Below are positions 8,230-17,491 of a stretch of DNA of 64,000 nucleotides, in pieces. Position 1 is the first letter of the stretch. Each line of letters begins with the position of its first letter. The position numbers were made by a program, and so were the translations under genes. The stretch is from Chitinophaga sp. YR573. Its GTDB lineage: Bacteria > Bacteroidota > Bacteroidia > Chitinophagales > Chitinophagaceae. The notes beneath the pieces are model-generated. The model had not been told where the DNA came from. It saw only the letters and a program-made list of their open reading frames with translations, and made no database searches. The stretch spans positions 203,199-267,198 of the forward strand of contig NZ_FOJF01000001.1 of the NCBI RefSeq assembly GCF_900110995.1, read 5' to 3'.

Positions 8230-9108
8230 ATGGCCGAAACTAATATACTCCGCGAGATAACTCCACTCACACAGAGTGATTGCTTCATGATCTTTTCACG
8301 TACAAAAAACAAGTTCGATTTCCCGTTACACTATCATGAGGAATTTGAACTCAACCTTATTCTGAATGCCAAAGGCGCCCAACGTATAGTAGGAGATCAT
8401 ATAGATGTAATAGATGATGCAGAACTGGTACTTGTAGGCCCCAACCTGAACCACGGCTGGTTTACACATGAATGTAAAAGTCCGGAGATCACAGAAATAA
8501 CATTACAGTTTCATAAGGATTTATTTGATGATAAACTGCTGCGAAAAAATCAGTTGCGCTTTATGCGGGGAATGTTTGAAAGTGCTGCCAACGGGATCCT
8601 TTTTTCTCAGGAGACTATCAGACAATTAGCTCCCAGGCTCCTTTCTCTCAACCAGAAAAGTGGGTTTGATTCTGTACTCGAACTGATGTCTATCCTGCAC
8701 GATCTGTCCATTTCACGCAACATGCGCCTGTTGTCAGACACTACTTTTCACAAAGGTGTATTTAACTATAGCAGCAGGAGAATAGAGAAGGCATTTGAAT
8801 ACATGAATAACAACTATGATAAACAGGTAAATTTAACAGATGTGGCAAAGCTGGTAAGCATGACAGAAGTATCTTTCAGCCGCTTTATCAAGAAATGTAC
8901 AGGCAATACTTTTATAGATAGTCTGAATGAAATAAGACTGGGGCATGCCTGTCGTATGCTGGTAAATACCACACATGCCATTGCAGAAATCTCCTACAAA
9001 TGCGGGTTCAATAATATATCCAATTTTAACAGGCTGTTTAAGAAGAAGAAGGGATGTACGCCTAAAAGTTTCAGAGAGAGTTTATCCGGCGTAAGAACGT
9101 TTATATAA
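8230..9108 (+). CDS. AraC-family transcriptional regulator with cupin sensor
   Basis: This 292-residue protein has an N-terminal cupin fold (about 20-110, with HYHEEFELNLIL near residue 36 and later HGWFTHE) and a C-terminal AraC domain. The two helix-turn-helix units are VNLTDVAKLVSMTEVSFSRF and IAEISYKCGFNNISNFNRLF, followed by the CTPKSFR ending. AraC proteins of this form in Bacteroidota commonly control nearby carbohydrate genes; the nearest candidate is the CE2-like esterase just upstream on the same strand. Signal and targets are not visible. It ends in a terminator shared with the convergent YtxH-like gene. Confidence 0.92.
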   Translation: MAETNILREITPLTQSDCFMIFSRTKNKFDFPLHYHEEFELNLILNAKGAQRIVGDHIDVIDDAELVLVGPNLNHGWFTHECKSPEITEITLQFHKDLFDDKLLRKNQLRFMRGMFESAANGILFSQETIRQLAPRLLSLNQKSGFDSVLELMSILHDLSISRNMRLLSDTTFHKGVFNYSSRRIEKAFEYMNNNYDKQVNLTDVAKLVSMTEVSFSRFIKKCTGNTFIDSLNEIRLGHACRMLVNTTHAIAEISYKCGFNNISNFNRLFKKKKGCTPKSFRESLSGVRTFI

Positions 9109-9113
9109 AAAAA

Positions 9114-9159
9114 TACCTGTTGCCCGGTCCTAGCTTTTCTATTATACCGGCAACAGGTA
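9114..9159. terminator. Bidirectional terminator between convergent genes
   Basis: An 11-bp stem TACCTGTTGCC/GGCAACAGGTA (9114-9124 with 9149-9159) with extra GG/CC pairing lies between the AraC gene (plus) and the YtxH-like gene (minus). Confidence 0.75.
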
Positions 9160-9182
9160 ACACATACAAACCTGTATCATAA

Positions 9183-9383
9183 TCAAGACAGATTTTCGTG
9201 CAATATGTTATTGATTTTTTCCTGGGTTTTACGAAGATGACGGGTAGCTAAACGTCCTGCATCTTTTGCTCCACCGGATACCTCATCTAATATACCTTTT
9301 ACAGTTTCTTTTTTTGTCAGATATAAGATTACGCCGGCTGCGGCAATGCCTACAATTGCGGCAGCTATCATTGCTTTTTTCAT
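9183..9383 (-). CDS. YtxH-like small membrane protein
   Basis: This 66-residue protein has one membrane segment rich in Ala, Gly and Ile (about 5-22), then a charged amphipathic helix with Lys, Glu and Gly pairs. That is the layout of YtxH-family and similar stress-related envelope proteins. Homologues are often induced by general stress but have no defined activity. It converges on the AraC gene and is divergent from the small membrane protein at 9476. Confidence 0.75.
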   Translation of the reverse strand: MKKAMIAAAIVGIAAAGVILYLTKKETVKGILDEVSGGAKDAGRLATRHLRKTQEKINNILHENLS

Positions 9384-9420
9384 AGTGTTGTTTTTTGGTT
9401 CTACAGGGATAACACAAGAG

Positions 9421-9454
9421 TTGTACCAATTGCCGCCAGCTTTTTATATTTTTG
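9421..9454 (+). promoter_or_regulatory. Promoter of the small membrane protein gene
   Basis: TTG (9421-9423), a 23-nt spacer and TATTTTTG (9447-9454, matching TAnnTTTG) lie 21 nt upstream of ATG 9476. The element covers the more upstream in-frame Met at 9452, which argues against that start. Confidence 0.6.
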
Positions 9455-9475
9455 CCCCTTCAATCAAGATCAACA

Positions 9476-9883
9476 ATGCCCGAAACCACACCATCACCTG
9501 TTTACAGCATTCCGTTAAAATACCGGAAAATGGAAAATCTCCATATTGTTTTCTGGTTATTCAAAGACATCAGCTGGTGCCTGGTATGGCACACACTGGG
9601 GATTATCATGATATTCCCCACTCTTATTATCTCTATCATCATTGCCTACCGTACCCGGCAATTCGCCTCTGAGTTATGCCATAACCTGGCCATCACTGTA
9701 TGGATCAGCGCTAACTCCTACTGGATGATCAGTGAATTCATGCACTTCGATGCTATTACTATTGTCGGAGATCTGACGTATAAACACCTGGCGGTAATAC
9801 CGTTTGCCCTGGGCGTATTGATCCTGGCCTACTATTACCTCTGGCACAGGCCCCGTCACCCGGAAGAACTTGAAACAATGTAA
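9476..9883 (+). CDS. Uncharacterised four-helix membrane protein
   Basis: This 135-residue protein (from Met at 9476) has about four membrane segments. The first begins at residue 27 (FWLFKDISWCLVWHTLGIIMI), and further segments follow near 45-60, 75-95 and 105-125, ending in a charged tail. Proteins with a KDISW...W..LGI.MI..T core are, as far as I recall, conserved in Bacteroidota without an assigned function. The start at 9476 was chosen because the -7 promoter element overlaps the other candidate at 9452. It is followed by a large nested palindrome. Confidence 0.75.
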   Translation: MPETTPSPVYSIPLKYRKMENLHIVFWLFKDISWCLVWHTLGIIMIFPTLIISIIIAYRTRQFASELCHNLAITVWISANSYWMISEFMHFDAITIVGDLTYKHLAVIPFALGVLILAYYYLWHRPRHPEELETM

Positions 9884-9931
9884 TGTGTATAAAATGATAA
9901 AGGTTCCGGGAGAAGATATCTACTTTATAAC

Positions 9932-10109
9932 AAAATATAATAGGCTCCGGTAGGAGCCCCGTGTTTGTAGAAAACATTAATATTCTCCTTAATTGACTCC
10001 ATAGGAGTCCCCTATTATTCGCGAGTTAGGGGACTCCTACGGAGTCTGTGTTTTGTTGTTTATTGTGTTTCTACAAACACGGGGCTCCTACCGGAGCCTA
10101 TTATGTTTT
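9932..10109. repeat. Nested palindromic intergenic element, copy 1
   Basis: The outer arms 9937-9973 and 10068-10104 are perfect 37-bp inverted repeats, and each arm itself contains the palindrome GGCTCC-GGTA-GGAGCC. The inner arms 9995-10013 and 10028-10046 (GACTCCATAGGAGTCCCCT, with one change in the partner) form a second level. A second copy lies at 53709-53882. Both sit between convergent genes and both end in TATTATGTTTT, so they may act as bidirectional terminators or as a mobile or structured-RNA element. Confidence 0.85.
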
Positions 10110-10153
10110 GTGGCAAAACGGATTTTTATTTATTAGTTGTTGCTATATAATTT

Positions 10154-11665
10154 TTACCGGTCCCACCACACATTTTTCAACCAGTCATCCGTTCCACCTA
10201 ATCTGTCCAGCGCTTCCTGGTAATGTACCGGGTTATTCAGCGCCTCTGTTGCCGGATACAACAAGCGTTTTGGCAATATCCCATGCGTCTGCGAATTCCC
10301 GTCCACATCCTGAATAGACAATAACTCAGGATAACCTATCCGCCGCTGGTTCGCATATGCCTCAAACCCATTGGGGAATAAAGCTACCCACTTCTGCATA
10401 TTAATCTCAGCTATCGCTTTATCCGTTAAAACATGCGCATCTATAAAATCCTGCACCACATTCGCCGGAATAGCAGGCATCCCGGGATACATCTCAATCT
10501 GTGCCATCGCTGCCCGTATCCCCCGTTGGTAATGCAGATTCGCATCTCCTGTCCAGCCTCGGGCTCCCGCCTCCGCCAGCAAAAACTCCACTTCTGCATA
10601 TCCAAAATGCAGATAGGGCGACTGATACTGATAAAACGGCGTACTGATGGTACAATACTTATACGCATAAGGGATCACCTGCCCGTTAGTACCAATAAAA
10701 TCCGCCGTATCATCCCACCAGTACATACCCGGTTGAATAGGCAGATAATGTGTAATAGCTGTAATATCATTCCCTGCCGCATCACGGTTTACAAAAAACC
10801 TTCCTAATCTGGGATCATTCTCCGCCTTCAGATAATTAACAAAAGTAGCACAGCCTGCAGTATGCTGATACGCCTGTTCTTCCTGCAACGCCTGCGCCAC
10901 CCCATTCCCACGAAGGTCCGGATATGCATAATCTTCATGAATCATCCTGAAATTATCATCCGCACTCTCCATCACTCCTTCTTCAATAGCAGCCAGTACT
11001 TCAGCCTTCGCCTTCACCACATCTGTCTGCGTCAGCCGCATACCCAAACGTAACCGTAAAGACGCTGCCAGACGTTTCCATTTAACAAGCGCTCCATCAT
11101 ACACAATATCATTCAATACAGGTGCTTTAGCGGCATCAAACTGGTGAAAAGCAGTATCCAGCTGCAAGAAGAAGTCATTATAGATATCGGCCTGCTTATC
11201 ATACTGCGGCGTATACACTTTGTTGTAATAAGCCATGCCCGCCTGTGAATAAGGTATATCCCCGTAAGCATCTGTTAACAAAGAAAAAATATACACCTTC
11301 AATACCCTTGCTGCCGCAATATAATTCGCCTGCATACTATCCGCTTTATTCTTCTCTATAAGATCTGCCAGTTGTTTGATACTCTTACTATAAAAGATAT
11401 CCCACATCAGCGTATTATAGAAATCATTCCAGATATACCTGGTGCCATAACCCATACCCGTAGTACCATTCAGGTATTGCGCCATCGGCTGAAATAAAAA
11501 TAAATTCGGATAACCCGTTTCTCTTCCTCCATCCAGAAAATAAGCAGCAGCTGTCAGCTGCTCTCCGGGAGCCACAGAAGAGACTTTCCCCGGATCAGTA
11601 TTAATCTCCTTAAAGTCTTTTGTACAACTAACCAATATGAATATAAACAGGATATATTTTCTCAT
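10154..11665 (-). CDS. SusD/RagB-family nutrient-binding lipoprotein
   Basis: This 503-residue protein has a lipoprotein signal ending at Cys14 (FILVSC), then the SusD-like order: an N-terminal DFKEINTDPG block, TPR-like helices, and a C-terminal WVALFPNGFEAYANQRRIGYPEL block typical of the SusD-like 2 group. SusD proteins cap the SusC channel on the cell surface and bind the incoming glycan or peptide. Its ATG overlaps the SusC stop by 4 nt (ATGA), so the two are translationally coupled. No degradative enzyme follows, so the substrate cannot be inferred. Confidence 0.95.
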   Translation of the reverse strand: MRKYILFIFILVSCTKDFKEINTDPGKVSSVAPGEQLTAAAYFLDGGRETGYPNLFLFQPMAQYLNGTTGMGYGTRYIWNDFYNTLMWDIFYSKSIKQLADLIEKNKADSMQANYIAAARVLKVYIFSLLTDAYGDIPYSQAGMAYYNKVYTPQYDKQADIYNDFFLQLDTAFHQFDAAKAPVLNDIVYDGALVKWKRLAASLRLRLGMRLTQTDVVKAKAEVLAAIEEGVMESADDNFRMIHEDYAYPDLRGNGVAQALQEEQAYQHTAGCATFVNYLKAENDPRLGRFFVNRDAAGNDITAITHYLPIQPGMYWWDDTADFIGTNGQVIPYAYKYCTISTPFYQYQSPYLHFGYAEVEFLLAEAGARGWTGDANLHYQRGIRAAMAQIEMYPGMPAIPANVVQDFIDAHVLTDKAIAEINMQKWVALFPNGFEAYANQRRIGYPELLSIQDVDGNSQTHGILPKRLLYPATEALNNPVHYQEALDRLGGTDDWLKNVWWDR

Positions 11666-14600
11666 AAAGTAGCATGAATATTAATTCCAAAAGAACGACG
11701 TGTAGGCAGAGAACCATATTCAAGTCCCTGCGCATTTGTATTGTTATAAGTCGATTCCGGATCTACATTCGGAATATGTTTACTAAGAATAAAAGGATTC
11801 CTTGATACCAGCGATACAACCACTTCCTTCTTAAAAAGCGTTAACCGGTAATCAATATTCAGCTGCCTCACTTTCACAAAAGAAGCATCATAAATAAACG
11901 GCTCCGGTATATTACCGGCTACTCTCTGCCAATACGCCTCCGGATTCACATACGCTGATACATCCACATACATTGGCCTCCCCGCTCCACCCCCATTCTC
12001 ATTTAACCATACCCCATCTACTTTCAATCCTCCTGTTGGGGTCCAGTCTCCCTGTGCCACACCGGCTGCCAGTCTTTCCTTTTCAGATCTGGCCCATCCT
12101 TCCCGGCCTGCAAGTGTACCTTTCTGTAACCCATTCGAATAAGATAATAAATTCGTCATAGAGAAAATATTCCCCCCATGTTTAACATCCAGTAATATCG
12201 AAAGAGAAATCCTTTTATAAGAAAACCGGTTATTAATACCGCCTATCCATTTATACTGACTATTCCCCAGCTTCGTATCTCTCGTATTATACTGAGGCAG
12301 ATTATTACCATCCAAAATCAGATGTCCCTGACTATCTCTCAAAAAACTCCTGCCCATAATACTACCATATTCTTCACCCGACTTTGCCACTATGGTTACA
12401 TTCCCCCAACGTGCAGATGACAACGTATAATAATCAGATACCAGGGAATTCAACGCCAGTATCTTATTCTGATTACGTGCAAAATTCACATCAATATCCC
12501 AGCTAAAAACCTTACCCACAAAAGGCTTCAGCCCCAGCGTAACTTCTATTCCCCGGTTCCGTACATTACCGGAATTGATCACCGCACTGGTATAACCACT
12601 ACTGGAAGAAACAGGCGCATTCAATACCTGGTTCCTTGTACTGGAACGATAAAGTGTGGCATCCACACTCATTCTGTTATCGAAAAAAGAAAGGTTGATA
12701 CCTGCTTCATAAGCCTTACTGATACTGGGCTTCAACTTCTCAAAAGGAACACTGTTAGTGGCCACGCCACCTATGATATAACTACCTACGGAAGGTATAT
12801 CCGGGTCTGCTCCATAAGTAAGTTTCAGCTGATAAGGATCAATGGCATCACTACCCGTTTGCGCAATAGAAAAACGTACTTTACCAAAAGACAATACCTC
12901 ACTTTTCATCAACTCAGAAAAAACAAAACTGGCAGAAGCGGAAGGATAAAAGAAAGAATTATGACTGGCAGCTAATGTAGATGACCAGTCGTTCCTTCCC
13001 GTCAGATCTACATAAAGAAAATTTTTATAAGACAGATTGATAGACCCATACACAGAGTTGATCCGTTTGCGCCGCACCTGTTCATTCCTCAATTGCGTCT
13101 GGAAATTATTAATACTCTGCACATGTCTTGTATTCATATTCCTGCCGGTAGTATTCAGCAGGTCTTCGTTATAATCCATCCGGTTAGCGCCTGCATTCGC
13201 TCCTATCCAGAAATCGTTTACCTTCCTTCTGTAATACAACAGTATATCTGAATTCATCTCCCGGAAGGTACGGTCCTTCAGCGCTAACCCTCCACCAGGA
13301 TTATACGGTGTGGAATAATCCATAAACTCCCGGAAACTAAAACGCGAGTAATCCATTCCTGTACGTCCCTGTATGTAAAAGTTGGGACATAACTGGTACT
13401 TCAGCTGCACGAAGCCTGTCAGCCGGTTCTGTGTACTCGTATTAGGCTGTTCATGAATTACCCAATAAGGGTTCACCTGGTACACATTGTTATTCCAGTT
13501 CACATAATCTCCTGTTACAGCATGTTTGTAATCCTTCAACCAGTTGATATCAATGTTAGGCGCAATTCCACTTAGTACATACCCAATATTATTAGAGTTA
13601 TCAGATAAAGCCGGACGGTTATCCACCTGTTCATTCATATAGGTGATCTTCGTATCCAGGCTCACTCTGGAACTCACCTGTGAAGTACCTCTTACAGAAA
13701 AGTTATGCCTGCTCAAACCACTCTCCGGTACAATATCCTTATTATGGATATTCGTATACGCAAAGCGCAGTTGTGTTCTCTCATCTCCTCTTGAAACCGA
13801 TACCGCATTCGTCAGTGTAAGCCCTTCTCTGAAAAAGCTATTCGCCTTATGCTTTGCATTCACATAAGGCACCTGTTTCCCGTTCCATATCCATACCAGG
13901 CTATCCGGACTCATTCTAGGTCCCCAGCTTATCTGCGGAAAGTTATGTGCATCTTCTGCATCTGATGGTAAAGCACCATCTCTTCCACTGCCATACGTAT
14001 TCTGAAAATCATAACTGTTATTCGCCACATCTACCGTGGCACTGGAAGAAAAGGCAACTTCCAGCCCTTTCGTAACCCCCTTTTTAGTCGTAATCAATAT
14101 CACGCCATTACCTGCCCTGCTGCCATATAAGGCCGCCGCAGCGCCTCCTTTCAGCACAGATATCGTTTCTATCTCATCAGGATTGATAATCCCTGTTCCA
14201 TCTCCTAAATCATACCCCCCATATTTCTCTGCCTGCCCAGGCGATGAATTATTCACCGGGATACCATCAACTACGTACAGCGGCTGGTTATTGCCCCCTA
14301 TAATCTTAACACCCCTTAAAGTGACTTTCGTAGATGCTCCTACCCCACCATTTACAGGATTTACATCCAAACCTGCCACTCTTCCACTCAATGCATTTAC
14401 CGGGTTAATTTCTCTGGCTGTTATCAGCTCACTGCCCTTCACATCGGTATAAGCATACCCCAGGGAACGTTGTTGCCGCCCAATCCCCAATGCTGTTATC
14501 ACTACGGTATTCATTTCTACCCGTTTCAGGACACTGTCCAAAGGAATAATAATAACAGATTGCAGTTTGATAATTACCTGTCCGCCAATCACTTTTACGC

Positions 14601-14880
14601 GATACTGTGTAACGGGAAATAATTTATCCAGGATAGCTTTCAGGTTAGTATGACGTATATGCAGGGAGATATTTGGCCGCCCTAGCAGTATTTCATTGGC
14701 ATACGCAAAGGAAACACCTGTCTGCTGCTCAATAGATTGCATCACAACACGTAAGGGCTGATTATTAACATCAATTTGAACGGCTTTCATAAACACAGTA
14801 GAATCCTGCGCTCGTCCTATAGAAGAGGTAAATAGAATGGTTAAGAATAAATAGATGCTTATGACGCCACTGCGATTCAT
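11662..14880 (-). CDS. SusC/RagA-family TonB-dependent outer-membrane transporter with STN domain
   Basis: This 1072-residue protein has a signal peptide (1-24), an STN secretin/TonB signalling domain (about 35-107), a plug with the family signature (ITAREINPVNALSGRVAGLD, then LRGVKIIGG and PLYVVDGIPVNN, about 150-215), and a long beta-barrel. The carboxypeptidase-regulatory-like Ig domain that normally begins SusC proteins is absent; the STN leads almost directly into the plug. An STN domain implies trans-envelope signalling to the FecR/ECF pair encoded just upstream. It transports an unknown oligomer together with the coupled SusD. Confidence 0.96.
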   Translation of the reverse strand: MNRSGVISIYLFLTILFTSSIGRAQDSTVFMKAVQIDVNNQPLRVVMQSIEQQTGVSFAYANEILLGRPNISLHIRHTNLKAILDKLFPVTQYRVKVIGGQVIIKLQSVIIIPLDSVLKRVEMNTVVITALGIGRQQRSLGYAYTDVKGSELITAREINPVNALSGRVAGLDVNPVNGGVGASTKVTLRGVKIIGGNNQPLYVVDGIPVNNSSPGQAEKYGGYDLGDGTGIINPDEIETISVLKGGAAAALYGSRAGNGVILITTKKGVTKGLEVAFSSSATVDVANNSYDFQNTYGSGRDGALPSDAEDAHNFPQISWGPRMSPDSLVWIWNGKQVPYVNAKHKANSFFREGLTLTNAVSVSRGDERTQLRFAYTNIHNKDIVPESGLSRHNFSVRGTSQVSSRVSLDTKITYMNEQVDNRPALSDNSNNIGYVLSGIAPNIDINWLKDYKHAVTGDYVNWNNNVYQVNPYWVIHEQPNTSTQNRLTGFVQLKYQLCPNFYIQGRTGMDYSRFSFREFMDYSTPYNPGGGLALKDRTFREMNSDILLYYRRKVNDFWIGANAGANRMDYNEDLLNTTGRNMNTRHVQSINNFQTQLRNEQVRRKRINSVYGSINLSYKNFLYVDLTGRNDWSSTLAASHNSFFYPSASASFVFSELMKSEVLSFGKVRFSIAQTGSDAIDPYQLKLTYGADPDIPSVGSYIIGGVATNSVPFEKLKPSISKAYEAGINLSFFDNRMSVDATLYRSSTRNQVLNAPVSSSSGYTSAVINSGNVRNRGIEVTLGLKPFVGKVFSWDIDVNFARNQNKILALNSLVSDYYTLSSARWGNVTIVAKSGEEYGSIMGRSFLRDSQGHLILDGNNLPQYNTRDTKLGNSQYKWIGGINNRFSYKRISLSILLDVKHGGNIFSMTNLLSYSNGLQKGTLAGREGWARSEKERLAAGVAQGDWTPTGGLKVDGVWLNENGGGAGRPMYVDVSAYVNPEAYWQRVAGNIPEPFIYDASFVKVRQLNIDYRLTLFKKEVVVSLVSRNPFILSKHIPNVDPESTYNNTNAQGLEYGSLPTRRSFGINIHATL

Positions 14881-14979
14881 AAATGCCGGTTGATCTGATA
14901 TATGGTTAACTGAGATAGCAGGAATTACCTGCGCGGCATCAAATTATGAGAAAAAAATCAGATATGGGAGATTAAATTC

Positions 14980-15888
14980 TTATTTATCTAAAACTTCTGC
15001 TAAAACGGTCTGTACTTCTTCAAATGACATATTACGGAATCGCACAGTAATTCTCTTTTTCACAAGAGAATCTGCTATAGTAAAGTTTACATGATAATAT
15101 TTAGATAAAATAGCTGCTACAACTCCTGCTTCCTCATTTTCAAATATAAGATATCCATTCGCCCAGCCACAACGGTAGGCATAATTACCCGTCATTTTAT
15201 TCAGGCTTCCTTTATCCAGCCGGCCCATTTCGCCTTCTTTTAACACAATAGTCTCACCATCTTTTCTGGCCATACTCACCTTACCATCCCATACAGCAAC
15301 ATCTGTCAATGTTGAATCCACAGTGATATTAAATGAAGTACCCAATACGGTCACTTCTGCGGTCTTCATCTGTACTACAAACCTTGTCTTTTCATCCTGC
15401 ACCACTTTAAAAAACGCCTCACCTTTTTCCAGTTTCACTACCCGCTGTTTATTATACGCCAGTATAGTACCGGGTTTTGCGTACACCTTAGAGCCATCTG
15501 GCAGCAGCAAACTATCCTTCTCAGCGCCCTGTGCTACAAAATTCATCCACTCCGATTCCTTATGTTCACGACCACTATACTGCCACCAGGCAGCTGCTAC
15601 AATACACAGCGGTACCAGCACAGCAGCAGCACGCCACCAGCCGGACATCTTCCTTACTTTCACAGGGGTTCCCGTAATATGCTGAGACAACAAATCCCAT
15701 CCCTCAGTTTTATTGAAAGGTGTGGACGGAACGGTCTCCGCTATATCCCAGATGCGTTTGATTTCTGCATACAGTACCCGGTTTTCTTCGGATTCCTGCA
15801 GCCATTTATCCAGCGCAGCCTGTTTGTCCCTGTTTTCAGGATCCGTTATACAATCAATAACAAATTCCTGTATATCGTCGTTACTCAT
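14980..15888 (-). CDS. FecR-family anti-sigma regulator
   Basis: This 302-residue protein has a cytoplasmic N-terminal region that would bind sigma, one membrane helix (about 82-100, WWRAAAVLVPLCIVAAAWW), a periplasmic FecR domain (SLLLPDGSKVYAKPGTILAYN onward, about 125-215), and a C-terminal STN-like domain (about 245-300). In this family the periplasmic part meets the STN domain of the transporter when substrate is bound and frees the sigma factor. It sits between the ECF sigma gene and susC on the same strand. The length is slightly short for the family, with all parts present. Confidence 0.94.
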   Translation of the reverse strand: MSNDDIQEFVIDCITDPENRDKQAALDKWLQESEENRVLYAEIKRIWDIAETVPSTPFNKTEGWDLLSQHITGTPVKVRKMSGWWRAAAVLVPLCIVAAAWWQYSGREHKESEWMNFVAQGAEKDSLLLPDGSKVYAKPGTILAYNKQRVVKLEKGEAFFKVVQDEKTRFVVQMKTAEVTVLGTSFNITVDSTLTDVAVWDGKVSMARKDGETIVLKEGEMGRLDKGSLNKMTGNYAYRCGWANGYLIFENEEAGVVAAILSKYYHVNFTIADSLVKKRITVRFRNMSFEEVQTVLAEVLDK

Positions 15889-15936
15889 GATCTATATACT
15901 AATGACAATACAAAATGGTTAAACTTTGATGGCGTT

Positions 15937-16488
15937 TCAACCTTTTTTTCCCTTCATATGTGTACGGAGGTACTTCAATGCTACTGCCAGTTGAAAATAA
16001 ACGGTATTAAGGGTGATACCCAGTTTGGAAGCGATCTCTGAAGGGTCCAGCCCCTGCACACGACTCATCATAAATATTTCCCTGCAACGGGGTGCAAGGC
16101 CCTGTAAATGGTTGATCAGCTCTTTCTGTAAAAGGATATAATCAGAGATTTCATTCAGAGAAGATGGATCTGCCTGCCATTGGAGCAGGTCTTCACTCAC
16201 AAACCTGGACCTCCTCTTTAATTCATTCAGACAACGGTTGGTAATCGCCCTGAAAAGATAATGACGCACATTTCCGGTGATAGTCAGCGATCCTCCCTTT
16301 TCCCACAGATGCACGAACAGATTATGTACCAGGTCTTTAGCAAGATGTTCATCCTTTACCCAACGGCTGGCCAGTAAAAAAAGCTCTTCACTATATGCCA
16401 GATAGATTTGCCGGAAGACGTCCACATTATGATTACGGAGCCCTTCATTAGCTTGTTCTGCAGAAATATTGAATCCGTCCTGTAGCAT
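15937..16488 (-). CDS. ECF RNA polymerase sigma factor
   Basis: This 183-residue protein has sigma region 2 (SEELFLLASRWVKDEHLAKDLVHNLFVHLWE, about 34-64) and region 4 (LQGLAPRCREIFMMSRVQGLDPSEIASKLGITLNTVYF, about 129-166). These match the Bacteroidota ECF sigma group that works with FecR. It is the first gene of the minus-strand run sigma, fecR, susC, susD, and would direct transcription of the transporter genes when FecR releases it. No clear TAnnTTTG promoter was found in 16489-16588. Confidence 0.95.
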   Translation of the reverse strand: MLQDGFNISAEQANEGLRNHNVDVFRQIYLAYSEELFLLASRWVKDEHLAKDLVHNLFVHLWEKGGSLTITGNVRHYLFRAITNRCLNELKRRSRFVSEDLLQWQADPSSLNEISDYILLQKELINHLQGLAPRCREIFMMSRVQGLDPSEIASKLGITLNTVYFQLAVALKYLRTHMKGKKG

Positions 16489-16588
16489 CTTTATTGAAGA
16501 AGTGAAAAGGGCAAAATATTATAAATTTTGAAATTAATGAAACTTCTTCCTGACAAAGTACGGAATGTTTATCGCATGGTTAATACAA

Positions 16589-17326
16589 CTAACTTAATAA
16601 CCCATGGTTATCCTTCAGTTCTACTCCGGATAATTTTAATCTTAAAGCTTCCTGTAACAGGTAGAAGATTTTTCCTGCTGCTGCGGGATATTGCAGTCCT
16701 TCTTCTCTTATGTTGGATATACAGTTCCTTACTTCGTCTGTGTTCCCTACCTGCGGGTTATAGGTGATATAAGCGCCCATACTGTCTGCTGCGCTTAATC
16801 CTGGTCGTTCACCTATCAGTACTATTGTCACCTTCGCTTTTAACAAAGCCCCTGTCTCATCTCCGATAGCAACTCTTCCCTGTTGTACAAGGCATATCGG
16901 CCCTACTGATATTCCTGTGGCCTTTAACATAGGTAATACATGTTGTAACAATGGGTAGGCATGTACATTCACTGCGGTGGCAGATAAGCCGTCTGCGAGT
17001 ATGAAAACTACATCAGAAGTTTGTGGAGCTAAAGATGCTACACTATCCACATCTAAGCGTCGACCTTTATCCGGTCTTTGCAGATATTCGTACCTGTCTG
17101 CTGCCCGGCTGTGCAACAGGACTATCGGCAGATGAAACGACTGCAACTGCTCCTGTAAAGCAGCAGTCTCTAATCTGGAGTATACCGCATCTCTGGCATG
17201 TGCATGGGCCATTTTAAAGGCCAGCACTTCCCGGAGGGGAATAGCCGTCCCGGTTCTTCCCAGGGCAATACGTGCCGTTGTAAATGCCTTTAATGAGGCC
17301 CAGGGATCTGATTGTATTAATTCCAT
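16589..17326 (-). CDS. eutC: Ethanolamine ammonia-lyase small (light) subunit
   Basis: This 245-residue protein matches EutC over its length. It has SDPWASLKAFTTARIALGRTG near the start, FKMAHAHARDAV (about 32-43), LADGLSATAV (about 109-118), and IGERPGLSAADSMGAYI (about 151-167). With EutB it forms the adenosylcobalamin-dependent enzyme that splits ethanolamine into acetaldehyde and ammonia. It follows eutB on the same strand after an unusually long 165-nt gap. No EutA reactivase, aldehyde dehydrogenase or microcompartment gene is in the window. Confidence 0.96.
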   Translation of the reverse strand: MELIQSDPWASLKAFTTARIALGRTGTAIPLREVLAFKMAHAHARDAVYSRLETAALQEQLQSFHLPIVLLHSRAADRYEYLQRPDKGRRLDVDSVASLAPQTSDVVFILADGLSATAVNVHAYPLLQHVLPMLKATGISVGPICLVQQGRVAIGDETGALLKAKVTIVLIGERPGLSAADSMGAYITYNPQVGNTDEVRNCISNIREEGLQYPAAAGKIFYLLQEALRLKLSGVELKDNHGLLS

Positions 17327-17408
17327 ATAGTCTTTTATAAATACAACCCTGGTTGAAAACCTATATGGGTAGCTGTATTATTATCTGTTGCAACTGTTAC
17401 TTTATGGT

Positions 17409-17474
17409 ATGGCTGCTCCCACTCTCCTCCTACTCTCCTCCCACTCTCCTTCCTCTCTCCTTCCTGTCTCCGCC
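17409..17474. repeat. Degenerate CTCTCC/GGAGAG repeat between eutB and eutC
   Basis: The plus strand reads as a run of CTCTCCT-like units (purine-rich GGAGAG on the coding strand) within the eutB-eutC gap. It contains several near-SD strings on the coding strand but lies about 80 nt or more from the eutC start. Confidence 0.6.
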
Positions 17475-17491
17475 ATATTAACCGCGCACTT

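Noticed and set aside
9674..9977. Two minus-strand frames opposite the small membrane protein
   Set aside because: Shadows of the plus-strand frame; the promoter at 9421-9454 supports the plus-strand gene.
10048..10317. Plus-strand frame of 89 codons after the first nested palindrome
   Set aside because: It covers half of the palindrome and the end of the SusD gene on the other strand; no family features.
14036..14452. Plus-strand frame within susC
   Set aside because: Pro/Ser/Thr-rich shadow of the transporter frame, with no signal peptide or family match.
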